From assembly GCF_020073745.1 (NCBI RefSeq), contig NZ_JAIRAU010000059.1, forward strand, positions 303,655-367,654: 64,000 nt of DNA, written 5' to 3'. Made by a program: the position numbers and the translations under genes. Below the pieces are notes generated by a model. The model saw only the letters and a program-made list of their open reading frames with translations, had not been told where the DNA came from and did not search any database. Of this stretch, positions 10,368 through 18,686 are shown one piece after another (within the stretch, counting starts at the first letter, position 1; each line of letters begins with the position of its first letter). Source of the stretch: Nannocystis pusilla. GTDB taxonomy: Bacteria; Myxococcota_A; Polyangia; Nannocystales; Nannocystaceae.

Positions 10368-11174
10368 TCAGTCGGGCAGGCACATGCCGGCGTTGTCCGG
10401 GTCTTCCTTGCCCGGGGCGCAGTCGATGCTGCAGTCCGCGGCGCAGTCGACGACCGCGGTCAGCTTGACGGTGCGGCCGTGTCCGGGCGGGTTCATCTTG
10501 AACGACAGCGGCGAGGTGACGAGGCTGGCGCCCTTGTCGTCGAGCGCGTCGATCTTGATGAGGTCGAGGTCGTCGCCGGCGATCTCGCGCGTCGGATCGA
10601 TGACGGCGTTGTAGCCCATGACCGCGTCCTCCTCGGGGTCGCAGTCGAAGTCGTAGGTGAGCAGCTCGCTCAGGCCTTCCTTCTCGTAGGTCTCGACGCG
10701 GAAGGTGGTGATCGGCACGTCGGTGCACATGCCGAAGCCGCCGTTGAGCTGCCAGCGCACCAGGATCTTGGCCGGGGTCGGCGAGATGGTGACGACGTCG
10801 GCGGTGTTCTCGGCGCCCGAGGTGACCTCGCCCTTGTCGAGCGGGTCGTTGTCGAAGTTGTCGGCGACGATGACATCCTCGCCGTCGACGCCGCTGACGC
10901 GGATGTGGTAGCGGCCCGCCTGGAGGCCGTTGAACTCGGCCTGGCCGTCTTCACAGGCCACGATCTCGGTGTCGATCTCGTCGCCCACGTCGCTCGCGCC
11001 GGTGTACTTGTGCAGCGCGACGGTGACGTCGGTGACGCCGAGGACGCTGCACGGGACGTTCGCGCCGATCTTGAACGGGACGATGAGCGAGCCGGGCGGG
11101 TCGTCGCCCTGACAGGCGGGCGCGACGACGAGGGCGGTGAGGGCGAGGAAGTTGACGAGCAGACGAGTGCGCAT
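10368..11174 (-). CDS. Secreted lipoprotein of unknown function
   Basis: 268 residues. The signal peptide ends in a lipobox (VVAPAC, Cys at about 23), followed by a globular domain rich in beta-strand patterns (GRYHIRVSGVDGEDV resembles a small beta-sandwich or carboxypeptidase-regulatory-like fold), and a Cys-rich C-terminus with six or so cysteines in the last 80 residues. I do not recognise the family. The ATG at 11174 gives a textbook signal peptide. Monocistronic, convergent with the radical SAM gene. Confidence 0.75.
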   Translation of the reverse strand: MRTRLLVNFLALTALVVAPACQGDDPPGSLIVPFKIGANVPCSVLGVTDVTVALHKYTGASDVGDEIDTEIVACEDGQAEFNGLQAGRYHIRVSGVDGEDVIVADNFDNDPLDKGEVTSGAENTADVVTISPTPAKILVRWQLNGGFGMCTDVPITTFRVETYEKEGLSELLTYDFDCDPEEDAVMGYNAVIDPTREIAGDDLDLIKIDALDDKGASLVTSPLSFKMNPPGHGRTVKLTAVVDCAADCSIDCAPGKEDPDNAGMCLPD

Positions 11175-11347
11175 GGAAAGTTCTCGGGGTGCGAGCGTGG
11201 CGGCAGGGACGCCGACCGGTCGACCTGTGTTCACAGCCGGCGCGACTCCCCGCGGCATGGTACCGACCCCCGGGCGCGTGACAACAAATCCGTCCTGCTG
11301 GCCCCGAGGACGGTCCGCCCGCCGCGGGCAGACCTGCGCGCGTGCGC

Positions 11348-13405
11348 CTAGTCGCGGATGTAGCGGTGCGCCACCGCCCGAACGTTACGGTCGCTCAAGA
11401 CGTGAAACACGCGCAGGCGCTTGAGGGCGACCGGGGACAGCTGGCCCAGCGGGACGTAGACGATCTTCTTGTCCATCCGCTGGGCGAGCTGCCGCAGGGC
11501 CGGGCGCGGCGGCGCGGCCGCCACGTAGACGACCAGGCGCTCGACCGAGTAGTCGAGGGCGGCGCGCAACAACACCTCGGACTTGGTGCGGGCGTCGCCG
11601 AAGTGCGGGTCTTCCCAGACCCCGAACATCTGCCCGGGCGGACGATTGAGGAGGAACCCGCCATAGAGGGCGCGGCCGATGCCGGGTCCGACGAGCTGGG
11701 CGAACGGGTCGCTGGCGTACAGCGCCATGTCGCCCTCGTCCTCGTGCTCGCCCTGCCAGGTCATGTGCCAGGCGAACTTCGGATCGACCTCGTCGTCCTC
11801 GGGCACCAGCGGCTCGTCGTCGAAGATCACCACGACCGCCCCCGGCTTGCCGCGCACGAGCTGCTCGATGCGGACGTAGATCTTGCCCTGGTGCCAGTTC
11901 CGCACGGTCTCGCGGACGTCGACGCCGTCGAACAAACTGGTCGAGAACGGGGCGACCTGGGTGTGCGCGTCGGACAGCACGCGCTCGGTGCGCTTGCGCA
12001 GGAACGCGCCGTAGTGCTCGAGCGCGAGGTCCTCCGGCGGGTACGAGCAGATGCTGTCGCCGGTGAAACGTTCGGCCCACTCGCCCTTGCGCCGCTCCTT
12101 CTCCCGCGGCTTTACGATCTTCATCAGCCGACGCCGGCGCTGCATCAGCTTCGGGTGGAAGTGGATCGTCCGCACGCGATCGTGGAGGTCGCGCAGCGAG
12201 AGGTCGAGCGCCGGCAGCTCGGGCCGCACCGACTGCCACGGATAGGTCGTCGCCACCTCCCAGACCTCCTGGGCGTAGGTGTCGTCGACGAAGCCGCGCG
12301 CGGCGACGACGAGCTGGTAGAGGTCGGGCGCGAGCCCGCCCTCCTCGTGGGCGTAGGCGTGGGCGTAGCGCAGCAGCCGGAGGATCGCGCCGGGGCGGAG
12401 ATCGCCGCCGGTGCGCTCCCGGTAGCGCGCGCGGGCCTGCTGGCAGATCGCCAGCAGCAGGCCGGTGCGGCCGGTGACGCGCGGCCGCTCGTCGAACGGA
12501 TCGGGCGGCGCGGGCTGGCGGAACGGGTCCTGCCGCGGGGCCTGGCGCGCGCGCGTGAACAGGTCGAGGACGGCGCCGGCGCTCGCGGGCGTGAGGGCGC
12601 TGGGCGGCGCGGTCCCGCGGCTGCGCTCGTAGGCGGCCTGGATGAACGCGGGCTCGCCGAGCACCTCGCCGCTGGACTGTTCAGACAGGTGCCAAAGGAC
12701 ATGTCCTTCGCGCCTGGCGAGGCGACGCAGCGGTGCGGGCGGTGCGGCGTCGCCGGCCAGCAGGGGCGCGAGGCGAGCGACCAGGCCGCGGGCGTGGTGC
12801 AGGCCGCAGACGACCAGGATCGAGGCGTCGGGCAGGGTCTGGCGCAGGGCGAGGGCGGCGATCGAGCCGGCCATGAAGTCCTCGCGCAGGTCGTCGGCGG
12901 GGACGCGGGCGCTGATCGAGGCGGCCGCGAGGCCGGCGCGCAGCCAGGCGGCGGCGCCGACCGACTCGGCGGCGGCGACGTCGGGCAGGCGGTCGCGCTC
13001 GGCCGGGTAGGCGGCGACGTCGCGGTCGACGAGGTGGAACGGCAGCCCGAGCTCGGTCGCGCGGCGCACCGCCTCGATCAGCGGATCGGCCGGCTCGACC
13101 ACGAGGTACTGCGGGCGCCCGTGCTGGGCCTCGTCGGGGACCTCGAGCGCGCTGAGCAGCGGCAGGCGGGCGATCGCGCGCGCGAGCAGGTCGCCGAGGC
13201 CCGCCGGCAGCTCGACGGCGATCGCGGCCGGGCTGAACTTCTCGATCGCGCGACGGACCATCTGCGCGCACTCGAGGCGGCCGTGCAGCACCGGCAGGAC
13301 GACCACGCCGGGCAGGATCATGTCGAGCTCGGCCAGCTCCTCGCGCGACAGGCTGAGCGGGTCCGGCCAGGCCGGGCGGTAGATCGCGGCGGCGTCGTCG
13401 TGCAT
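11348..13405 (-). CDS. Large conserved protein with TraB/ChaN-like N-terminal domain
   Basis: 685 residues, soluble. The N-terminal 250 residues carry an HGRLEC-type motif, a strand ending in VELPAGL and later CGLHHARG, which together resemble TraB/ChaN (also DUF5682-like) proteins. The C-terminal 400 residues are mixed alpha/beta and unrecognised. It begins 22 bases after the stop of the upstream AAA ATPase gene, so the two form an operon and probably act together, as MoxR-type ATPases do with client proteins. A palindromic cluster in the middle (12675-12717) encodes a stretch around EGHVLWHLSEQSS, which looks like a loop between domains. Confidence 0.6.
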   Translation of the reverse strand: MHDDAAAIYRPAWPDPLSLSREELAELDMILPGVVVLPVLHGRLECAQMVRRAIEKFSPAAIAVELPAGLGDLLARAIARLPLLSALEVPDEAQHGRPQYLVVEPADPLIEAVRRATELGLPFHLVDRDVAAYPAERDRLPDVAAAESVGAAAWLRAGLAAASISARVPADDLREDFMAGSIAALALRQTLPDASILVVCGLHHARGLVARLAPLLAGDAAPPAPLRRLARREGHVLWHLSEQSSGEVLGEPAFIQAAYERSRGTAPPSALTPASAGAVLDLFTRARQAPRQDPFRQPAPPDPFDERPRVTGRTGLLLAICQQARARYRERTGGDLRPGAILRLLRYAHAYAHEEGGLAPDLYQLVVAARGFVDDTYAQEVWEVATTYPWQSVRPELPALDLSLRDLHDRVRTIHFHPKLMQRRRRLMKIVKPREKERRKGEWAERFTGDSICSYPPEDLALEHYGAFLRKRTERVLSDAHTQVAPFSTSLFDGVDVRETVRNWHQGKIYVRIEQLVRGKPGAVVVIFDDEPLVPEDDEVDPKFAWHMTWQGEHEDEGDMALYASDPFAQLVGPGIGRALYGGFLLNRPPGQMFGVWEDPHFGDARTKSEVLLRAALDYSVERLVVYVAAAPPRPALRQLAQRMDKKIVYVPLGQLSPVALKRLRVFHVLSDRNVRAVAHRYIRD
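12675..12717. repeat. Pair of palindromic elements, near matches (in TraB-like gene)
   Basis: A gapless CTGT-TCAG-ACAG copy followed by GGACATGTCC-TTCG-CGCC. Both are inside coding sequence. The second variant (GTCC-TTCG-CGCC) recurs at 52308-52320. Confidence 0.5.
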
Positions 13406-13423
13406 GGCCGAAAGGGCAGGTCA
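13403..13423. repeat. Palindromic element, near match, at operon junction
   Basis: ATGGCC-GAAA-GGGCAG, overlapping the start codon of the TraB-like gene and filling the 22-base gap to the AAA gene. It could affect translation of the downstream gene. Confidence 0.45.
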
Positions 13424-13427
13424 GAGC

Positions 13428-14276
13428 TCAGGGGTGATCGAGGGGGACCTCGCCGGGGAGGTACTCGAGCGCGTCGTCGCCGAGGATCATGGCGGCGGCC
13501 TGGCGCACGTGCTTCTTCACGTCGAGGCCGCCGCGGTCGCTGGCGCCGAGCTTGAGCGCGTAGCGGGCGATGTTGATGCCGTCGCGGACGGTGAACGGCT
13601 GGTCGTCCTCGTGCGCGCGCTGGAGGAACACCGCGAGGTAGTGGAGGATCCGCGGGCTGGCGAACGGGAGGTTGGCCTGCAGGATCGCGGTCTCCTCGTC
13701 GCGCTCGGGGAAGTCGATCACGATCTGCGGTTGCAGTCGGCTCTGGATGTACTCGGGGATGTCGAAGGTGCTGGCGTCGTCGTTCATCGTCGCGCAGAAG
13801 CGGAAGTCGCGGTGCGCGTGGATCTTGACGCCGGCGACCACCGACTCGACGTAGCGCCGGCGATCGAGCAGCGGCGCCAGCGAGGCCCAGCTGCGTTCGC
13901 TCATGCGGTTGCCCTCGTCGAGGACGCACACGCCGCCCTTGATCATCGCGCTGACCAGCGGGCTCGCGGTGTAGCGCAGCTTCTGGCCGTCGGTGATGAC
14001 GGGCGTGACGAGCAGGTCCTCGGGCCGTGTGTCCATGGTCGCCTGGAACACATAGAGCGGGATGTCGAGGGCGCGCGCGGCGGCCGACGCCAGTGTCGTC
14101 TTGCCAACGCCGGGCTTGCCGACTAAACGTGGCGACAGCGCGTGATCTTGTTCGTCCAACACGGCCCACGCGGCCAGCAACTGGCGCTTCAATTCAGGCC
14201 GCCCGACCCACTGCCAGCGCATCTCGTCGGGCGGAGTGAGGCGCAATTCGACGCCCTGGATGACGACGCTCTCCAT
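13428..14276 (-). CDS. MoxR/CobS-like AAA+ ATPase
   Basis: 282 residues from the ATG at 14276. A start at 14351 would add 25 residues with CxxC but overlaps the region shared with the next gene. Walker A is GKPGVGKT, Walker B lies in CVLDEGNRM, and sensor 1 is FCATMND, all typical of MoxR/CobS/dynein-related AAA ATPases. It precedes the TraB-like gene in the same operon and is its likely partner. The DNA to the right is a 180-base divergent promoter region shared with the LysM endopeptidase gene. Confidence 0.82.
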   Translation of the reverse strand: MESVVIQGVELRLTPPDEMRWQWVGRPELKRQLLAAWAVLDEQDHALSPRLVGKPGVGKTTLASAAARALDIPLYVFQATMDTRPEDLLVTPVITDGQKLRYTASPLVSAMIKGGVCVLDEGNRMSERSWASLAPLLDRRRYVESVVAGVKIHAHRDFRFCATMNDDASTFDIPEYIQSRLQPQIVIDFPERDEETAILQANLPFASPRILHYLAVFLQRAHEDDQPFTVRDGINIARYALKLGASDRGGLDVKKHVRQAAAMILGDDALEYLPGEVPLDHP

Positions 14277-14458
14277 CGTGCGTGCCGGTATATCAGGCGT
14301 CGGGGCGGCGCAGCGAGGACATCGCAAGTTTGTGGCGCCCGGGCGCCCCACGTGAGACTTATGTCCCTGAAGGGCCCAAGATGATGAATCTGGCGCCGCC
14401 GCCGCGGTCTAAGGCCGCCGCGCGGGCCCCCGGGCCTGTTCGAGCACAGGAGCGCTGA

Positions 14459-15706
14459 ATGCGACAAGGCCAATTTCTTCCTCACGGGCGCCTGCCGCGG
14501 GCGCTGACCGCCCTGGCCCTGTGGATCGGGCTCGTGACGGTCCCCACCGCCGCCGCGTCCCCGGTCCTGCTCGACCCGCCCGAGGCGGGCACGCCCGAGG
14601 AAGAGGAAGAAGAGGACGCTCCAGCGCTCATTGCGCCCGAGCCCTCACCCGCGCCGCAGCCCAAGGCGCCGGCGGCCTCGAAGTCGAAGACGGCCAAGCC
14701 GGGCAAGAGTCCGGCGAAGCCGACTTCGGCGAAGAAGCCCAAGGGCGACCCGCGCTGCGGCGGCAAGACGCCGATCTGGGAGCACAAGGTGAAGAGCGGC
14801 GAGAACCTCGGGCGCATCGCCGGCATGTACGGCGTGCGCATGGCCGACATCATCAAGCTCAACGCGAAGCTCAAGAAGGACCCGGACAAGCTGTCGATCG
14901 GCCAGACGATCCTGGTCTGCCCCGACCCCGAGGTGCCGCCGCACCTCGAAGAGGAGGGCAGCTACACGGTCAAGAAGGGCGACTCGCTGAGCGAGATCGC
15001 CGAGAAGCACCACATGAAGGTCGGCGAGCTGATCGCGCTGCAGAAGGGCTCGCTGCGCAAGCGGCTCGACGCCAACAAGTCGGACCTGAGGCCGGGCGAC
15101 GAGCTCACGATCATGATCGACCGCGGCATCATCGCCGCGTTCGCGCCCAAGCAGGACCAGGAGCGCGGCGTGCTGCGCGTCGGCATCCCGCTCGATCCGG
15201 GCAAGCACTTCTACATCAAGCGGCCACACCTGGCCTTCGGGACAGGGGCGACGATCAAGGCGATCAAGGCCGCGATCTCGAAGTACGCCCAGCTCAAGGG
15301 CATCAAGGGCGGGCCGCCGGTGCACGTCGGCGACATCAGCGCGCGCGGCGGCGGGCCGCTCAAGGGCCATAAGTCGCACCAGAAGGGCGTCGACGTCGAC
15401 GTCGGCCTGGTGCTCAAGGGGGCCGACGCCAAGGAGGTCCGCTTCCTGTCCGGCAACGCCGACAACCTCGACGTCGCGCGCACGTGGGCCCTCATCAAGT
15501 CGTTCGTCGACACCAAGGAGGTCCGCGCGATCTTCCTCGACTACGGGCTACAGAAGATCCTCTACGAGCACGCCAAGAAGAAGGGCGTGCCCGAGTCGAA
15601 GCTCGACGAGCTGTTCCAGTACCCGCGCGGCAAGGGCCGCGGCTACGGCATCATCCGCCACTGGAAGGGCCACCGCGACCACTTCCACGTCCGCTTCCAC
15701 CGCTGA
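14459..15706 (+). CDS. LysM-containing M74 (MepA-type) murein endopeptidase
   Basis: 415 residues. Signal peptide (about 1-36), then a Glu-rich and Lys/Pro/Ala-rich linker, two LysM domains (about 105-155 and 165-220, the second starting YTVKKGDSLSEIA), and a penicillin-insensitive murein endopeptidase domain at the C-terminus. The zinc ligands expected of M74 are visible in GHKSHQKGVDVDVG and HRDHFHVRF. It should cut cross-links in peptidoglycan in the periplasm or outside. AGGAG lies 8 bases before the ATG. The gene is alone and convergent with the next. Confidence 0.9.
   Translation: MRQGQFLPHGRLPRALTALALWIGLVTVPTAAASPVLLDPPEAGTPEEEEEEDAPALIAPEPSPAPQPKAPAASKSKTAKPGKSPAKPTSAKKPKGDPRCGGKTPIWEHKVKSGENLGRIAGMYGVRMADIIKLNAKLKKDPDKLSIGQTILVCPDPEVPPHLEEEGSYTVKKGDSLSEIAEKHHMKVGELIALQKGSLRKRLDANKSDLRPGDELTIMIDRGIIAAFAPKQDQERGVLRVGIPLDPGKHFYIKRPHLAFGTGATIKAIKAAISKYAQLKGIKGGPPVHVGDISARGGGPLKGHKSHQKGVDVDVGLVLKGADAKEVRFLSGNADNLDVARTWALIKSFVDTKEVRAIFLDYGLQKILYEHAKKKGVPESKLDELFQYPRGKGRGYGIIRHWKGHRDHFHVRFHR
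15226..15246. repeat. Palindromic element, near match
   Basis: ACCTGGCC-TTCG-GGACAGGG-like copy (one substitution in the left half) inside the endopeptidase domain, where it encodes His-Leu-Ala-Phe-Gly-Thr-Gly. Confidence 0.4.
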
Positions 15707-15717
15707 GCCGACCACGA

Positions 15718-15794
15718 GGGGCATGCTCGTCGGGGCATGCTCGAATGGACATGTCGGGAGGGGCAGGTTCTTCGGGACCTGCCCCTTCGGGCAT
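15718..15794. terminator. Cluster of palindromic elements between convergent genes
   Basis: GGGGCATGC, GGGGCATGC, GGACATGTC, GGGGCAGGT-TCTTCGGG-ACCTGCCCC, TTCGGGCAT in succession. The GGGCAGGT / ACCTGCCC arms make a strong hairpin. It spans from 12 bases after the endopeptidase stop to the stop of the outer-membrane protein gene. Confidence 0.6.
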
Positions 15795-16618
15795 CAGAAC
15801 GCCATGAAGCCGATGAACGGCCCCAGTTGCAGCAGCGGGATGCCGCCGAACGCGGCGGTCAGGCGGGCCTGCCCCCCGACGATGCCCTTGACCCGCTTCT
15901 CCGGGTTGGTGAACACGTAGCCGAGCCGGCCCTCGCCCTCGACGCCGCCGATCTGCGACAGGGCGAACATGGCGCCGGCGCCCATCGAGTAGAACAGGCG
16001 CTGCTTGTGGCCGCCGTAGCCCATGGCCGTGAGGTGGTGGCGGTGGACGAAGAAGGCGAAGTAATCGATCGGCGAGAGGTCGAAGGTCGGGACGTCGGCG
16101 AAGCCGATCGAGAGCGTGAGCTGGTAGCCGAGCGCGGTGTTCCAGTCGAAGGTGCGGGCCCGGTTCTTGCGCGGGCGCAGGTTGGTGCCGAGGAAGAAGG
16201 TGAAGTCCCCGGAGGGGATCGGCGTCAGGATGTTGAAGTTGAGGGTGTAGAAGTTGGCGAACACGAGCTTGCGGTGGCTGACCGCCTCGGGCAGGGCACC
16301 TGGCCCTTCGGCCACGTTGTTGTTCGGCAGCGGCGTGTTCGGGTAGTTCGGCGGGTACGGTTGGTCGGCGTAGGGCGGCTGGGCCGGCGGGTGAGGTTGC
16401 GCGGTCGGCTGGGTCGGGGCTGCCGGCGGAGCGTCGGGCTGGGCAGGCACGGCTGGCTGGGCGGGCGCCTCGGGCTGGGCCGGGAGCGTCGGCGGCGTCG
16501 GTTGTGCTCCCGGCTGCTCGGAGACTGCCGGCGCGGGCTGGGCGGCGGCGGGCGGAGCGGGCACGGGCGCGGCCGGTTGGAGGGCGAGCGACAAGACAGC
16601 GGGGAGCAGGTAGAGCAT
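15794..16618 (-). CDS. Putative outer-membrane protein with Pro/Ala/Gln-rich linker
   Basis: 274 residues from the ATG at 16618, which gives a signal peptide ending near residue 16. Residues 18-105 are an Ala/Pro/Gln/Thr-rich tether. The remaining 170 residues have alternating hydrophobic strands and end in Phe (GFIGFMAF), as expected of a beta-barrel outer-membrane protein. The function is unknown. An upstream TTG (16639) would extend the frame into a palindromic element and is less likely. Monocistronic. Confidence 0.65.
   Translation of the reverse strand: MLYLLPAVLSLALQPAAPVPAPPAAAQPAPAVSEQPGAQPTPPTLPAQPEAPAQPAVPAQPDAPPAAPTQPTAQPHPPAQPPYADQPYPPNYPNTPLPNNNVAEGPGALPEAVSHRKLVFANFYTLNFNILTPIPSGDFTFFLGTNLRPRKNRARTFDWNTALGYQLTLSIGFADVPTFDLSPIDYFAFFVHRHHLTAMGYGGHKQRLFYSMGAGAMFALSQIGGVEGEGRLGYVFTNPEKRVKGIVGGQARLTAAFGGIPLLQLGPFIGFMAF
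16299..16318. repeat. Palindromic element, near match
   Basis: ACCTGGCC-CTTC-GGCCACGT: the arms changed in step, so pairing is kept while the core differs from the consensus. Inside the outer-membrane protein gene at the tether/barrel boundary. Confidence 0.4.
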
Positions 16619-16624
16619 CGCAGG

Positions 16625-16665
16625 ATGTCCGAAGGTCAAGATCGACCTGTCTGGAAGACCATGTC
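16625..16665. repeat. Two palindromic elements, near matches, upstream of outer-membrane protein gene
   Basis: ATGTCC-GAAGGTCA and ACCTGTCT-GGAA-GACCATGTC. They lie within 50 bases upstream of the ATG at 16618. The rest of the 295-base divergent region to 16913 shows no gene that I can support. Confidence 0.45.
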
Positions 16666-16913
16666 GAAGTCGGGCGCCGGCGCGGGAGCGCCGTCCAGGG
16701 CCCCTGCCCGGCGCGGGGACGGGCCCGGGTCGCGGGGCCGCGTCGCGGCGCAGGGCGGCGGGCCGATCTGCGCGGGCAGGTCGGGCGCGACCACGCGGTG
16801 CGACGCGGCGACGGGGGCCAGAGGCATGCGAGGACCGACGACGCGTCGATGTTTGCAGACGACGTGATCCGGCTCAAGCCGTGACGCGGGCAAAGCCGCT
16901 AAGGTGCCGCGCC

Positions 16914-18536
16914 ATGGCGACCACGCTGCGCACCGTCCCCCCCGAGCCCCCTCCGCCGCCCACGACGCTGCCGTGCTGCGACCCGGCCACCGGCGAACGC
17001 TTCGGCGAGGCGCCGGTGATGGACAGGGCCGCGGTGGTGGCGACGGTCCAGCGGGCGCGCGCGGCCCAGGCGGCGTGGGCGGCCACGTCGTGGGCCGAGC
17101 GTCGAGCTGTCCTTTCGGACATCTTGGAGCACGTCGTGCGCCACCAGGAGGAGATCTGCCGCCTGGCGGTGCGCGATTCCGGGAAGACGATGGTCGACGC
17201 GGCGATGGGCGAGATCTTCCCGGTCTGCGAGAAGCTGCGCTACACGATCGCGCACGGCGAGGCCGACCTCCGCGCCGAGCGGCGACCCTCGGGGTTCTTG
17301 CCGCACAAGGCCGCGCGCGTCGAGTACCTGCCGCTCGGGGTCATCGGCGTGATCGCGCCGTGGAACTTCCCGTTCCACAACTTCTTCTGCCCGACGATCC
17401 CGGCGCTGTTCGCCGGCAACGCGGTGGTGGTGAAGGTCAGCGAGCTGGCGACGTGGTCGTCGCTGCGCTACGTCGAGATCTTCGCCGAGGTGCTGCGCAA
17501 GCGCGGCCACAGCCCCGACCTCGTGCAGATCGTGACCGGCTACGGCGAGACCGGCTCGGCGCTGGTGACCTCGGGGGTCGACAAGATCTTCTTCACCGGC
17601 TCGCCGCAGAACGGGCGCAAGGTGATGGCCGCGGCCGCGGAGACGCTGACGCCGGTGGTGCTCGAGCTCGGCGGCAAGGACCCGATGATCGTGTGCGACG
17701 ACGCCGATCTCGAGCAGGCCGTCAGCACCGCGACCTTCGGGGTGTTCAACGCCTGCGGGCAGATGTGCGTCGGGGCCGAGCGGCTCTACGTGTTCGCCGG
17801 CATCTACGACGCGTTCGTGCGCGAGGTGGTGGCCCGCGCGAAGGCGCTGCGCCAGGGTCCGCCGCTGCAGGGCGAGGTCGATCTCGGCGCGATGACGATG
17901 CCGCGCCAGGTCCAGATCATCCAGGAGCTGGTCGACGACGCGGTCGCCAAGGGGGCGCGGGTGCTGTGCGGCGGCAGCCCGCGCGAGGACCTGCCGGGCA
18001 ACTTCTATCCGCCGACGGTGCTGGTCGACGTCGACCACAGCATGCGAATCACCCAGGAGGAGCAGTTCGGCCCCGTCATGGTGATCATGAAGGTGAACAG
18101 CGAGTCCGAGGCGATTCGCCTGGCCAACGACTGCCCGTACGGGCTCGGCTCGTCGGTGTTCACGCGCGATCCGGCCCGCGGCGAGCGGCTGGCTCGCGCG
18201 ATCGCGGCCGGCATGACCACCGTCAACGACTTCGGCCTGGCCTACATGATCCAGTCGCTGCCGTTCGGCGGCCTCAAGATCTCGGGGTTCGGGCGCATCA
18301 ACGGGCGCGAGGGGCTGCGCGCCTGCTGCAACGAGAAGGCGATCGTCACCGATCGCGTACCGGTGCGACAGGGCATGGCGCTGTACCCCGTACGGCCGGC
18401 GACGCTCGAGCTGGTGACCGGCGCGGTGCGGGCGATCTACGGCGCGGGGATCGGCAAGAAGGCGCGCGGGGCGCTCCAGATCGCCCGCTCGTTGCTGTCG
18501 CTGGCGAAGGGCCAGCGCTCGTCGGCGCGGTCCTGA
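16914..18536 (+). CDS. NAD(P)-dependent aldehyde dehydrogenase
   Basis: 540 residues. The general base Glu is E251 in ELGGKDP and the nucleophile is C285 in QMCVGAER; the Asn of the PWNFPF motif is present. It oxidises an aldehyde to the acid in the cytoplasm, with unknown substrate specificity. The C-terminal 60 residues (after LPFGGLKISGFGR and the usual end) form a helical extension. The ATG at 16914 is preferred over an upstream start at 16881. A palindromic element near residue 66 encodes Val-Leu-Ser-Asp-Ile in a helix that normally varies in this family. Confidence 0.93.
   Translation: MATTLRTVPPEPPPPPTTLPCCDPATGERFGEAPVMDRAAVVATVQRARAAQAAWAATSWAERRAVLSDILEHVVRHQEEICRLAVRDSGKTMVDAAMGEIFPVCEKLRYTIAHGEADLRAERRPSGFLPHKAARVEYLPLGVIGVIAPWNFPFHNFFCPTIPALFAGNAVVVKVSELATWSSLRYVEIFAEVLRKRGHSPDLVQIVTGYGETGSALVTSGVDKIFFTGSPQNGRKVMAAAAETLTPVVLELGGKDPMIVCDDADLEQAVSTATFGVFNACGQMCVGAERLYVFAGIYDAFVREVVARAKALRQGPPLQGEVDLGAMTMPRQVQIIQELVDDAVAKGARVLCGGSPREDLPGNFYPPTVLVDVDHSMRITQEEQFGPVMVIMKVNSESEAIRLANDCPYGLGSSVFTRDPARGERLARAIAAGMTTVNDFGLAYMIQSLPFGGLKISGFGRINGREGLRACCNEKAIVTDRVPVRQGMALYPVRPATLELVTGAVRAIYGAGIGKKARGALQIARSLLSLAKGQRSSARS
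17107..17122. repeat. Palindromic element, exact core (in aldehyde dehydrogenase gene)
   Basis: CTGTCC-TTTC-GGACAT, the same sequence in the opposite sense as the copy at 464-479 apart from one flank base; both give Val-Leu-Ser-Asp in their proteins. Confidence 0.8.
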
Positions 18537-18575
18537 CGGCCGCGCGCCCACGAGCGGCGCGGGTCCGTCGAGCGC

Positions 18576-18591
18576 CTGTCTTCATGGACAG
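18576..18591. repeat. Palindromic element, near match, intergenic
   Basis: CTGTCT-TCAT-GGACAG about 40 bases after the aldehyde dehydrogenase stop; it can form a six-pair hairpin and may serve as a terminator. Confidence 0.45.
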
Positions 18592-18686
18592 ATAACGGCT
18601 CGCGTCGGGCGGATCCGAACCCGGGCGAGCGGCTTGGCAGAGCCACGGGCCGTGTGGCACCATTCACACCCGCCGTCCGCGGGCCC

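Noticed and set aside
16636..16893. 85-codon minus-strand frame upstream of the outer-membrane protein gene
   Set aside because: No ribosome site, biased Pro/Ala/Arg composition and it overlaps the divergent promoter region.
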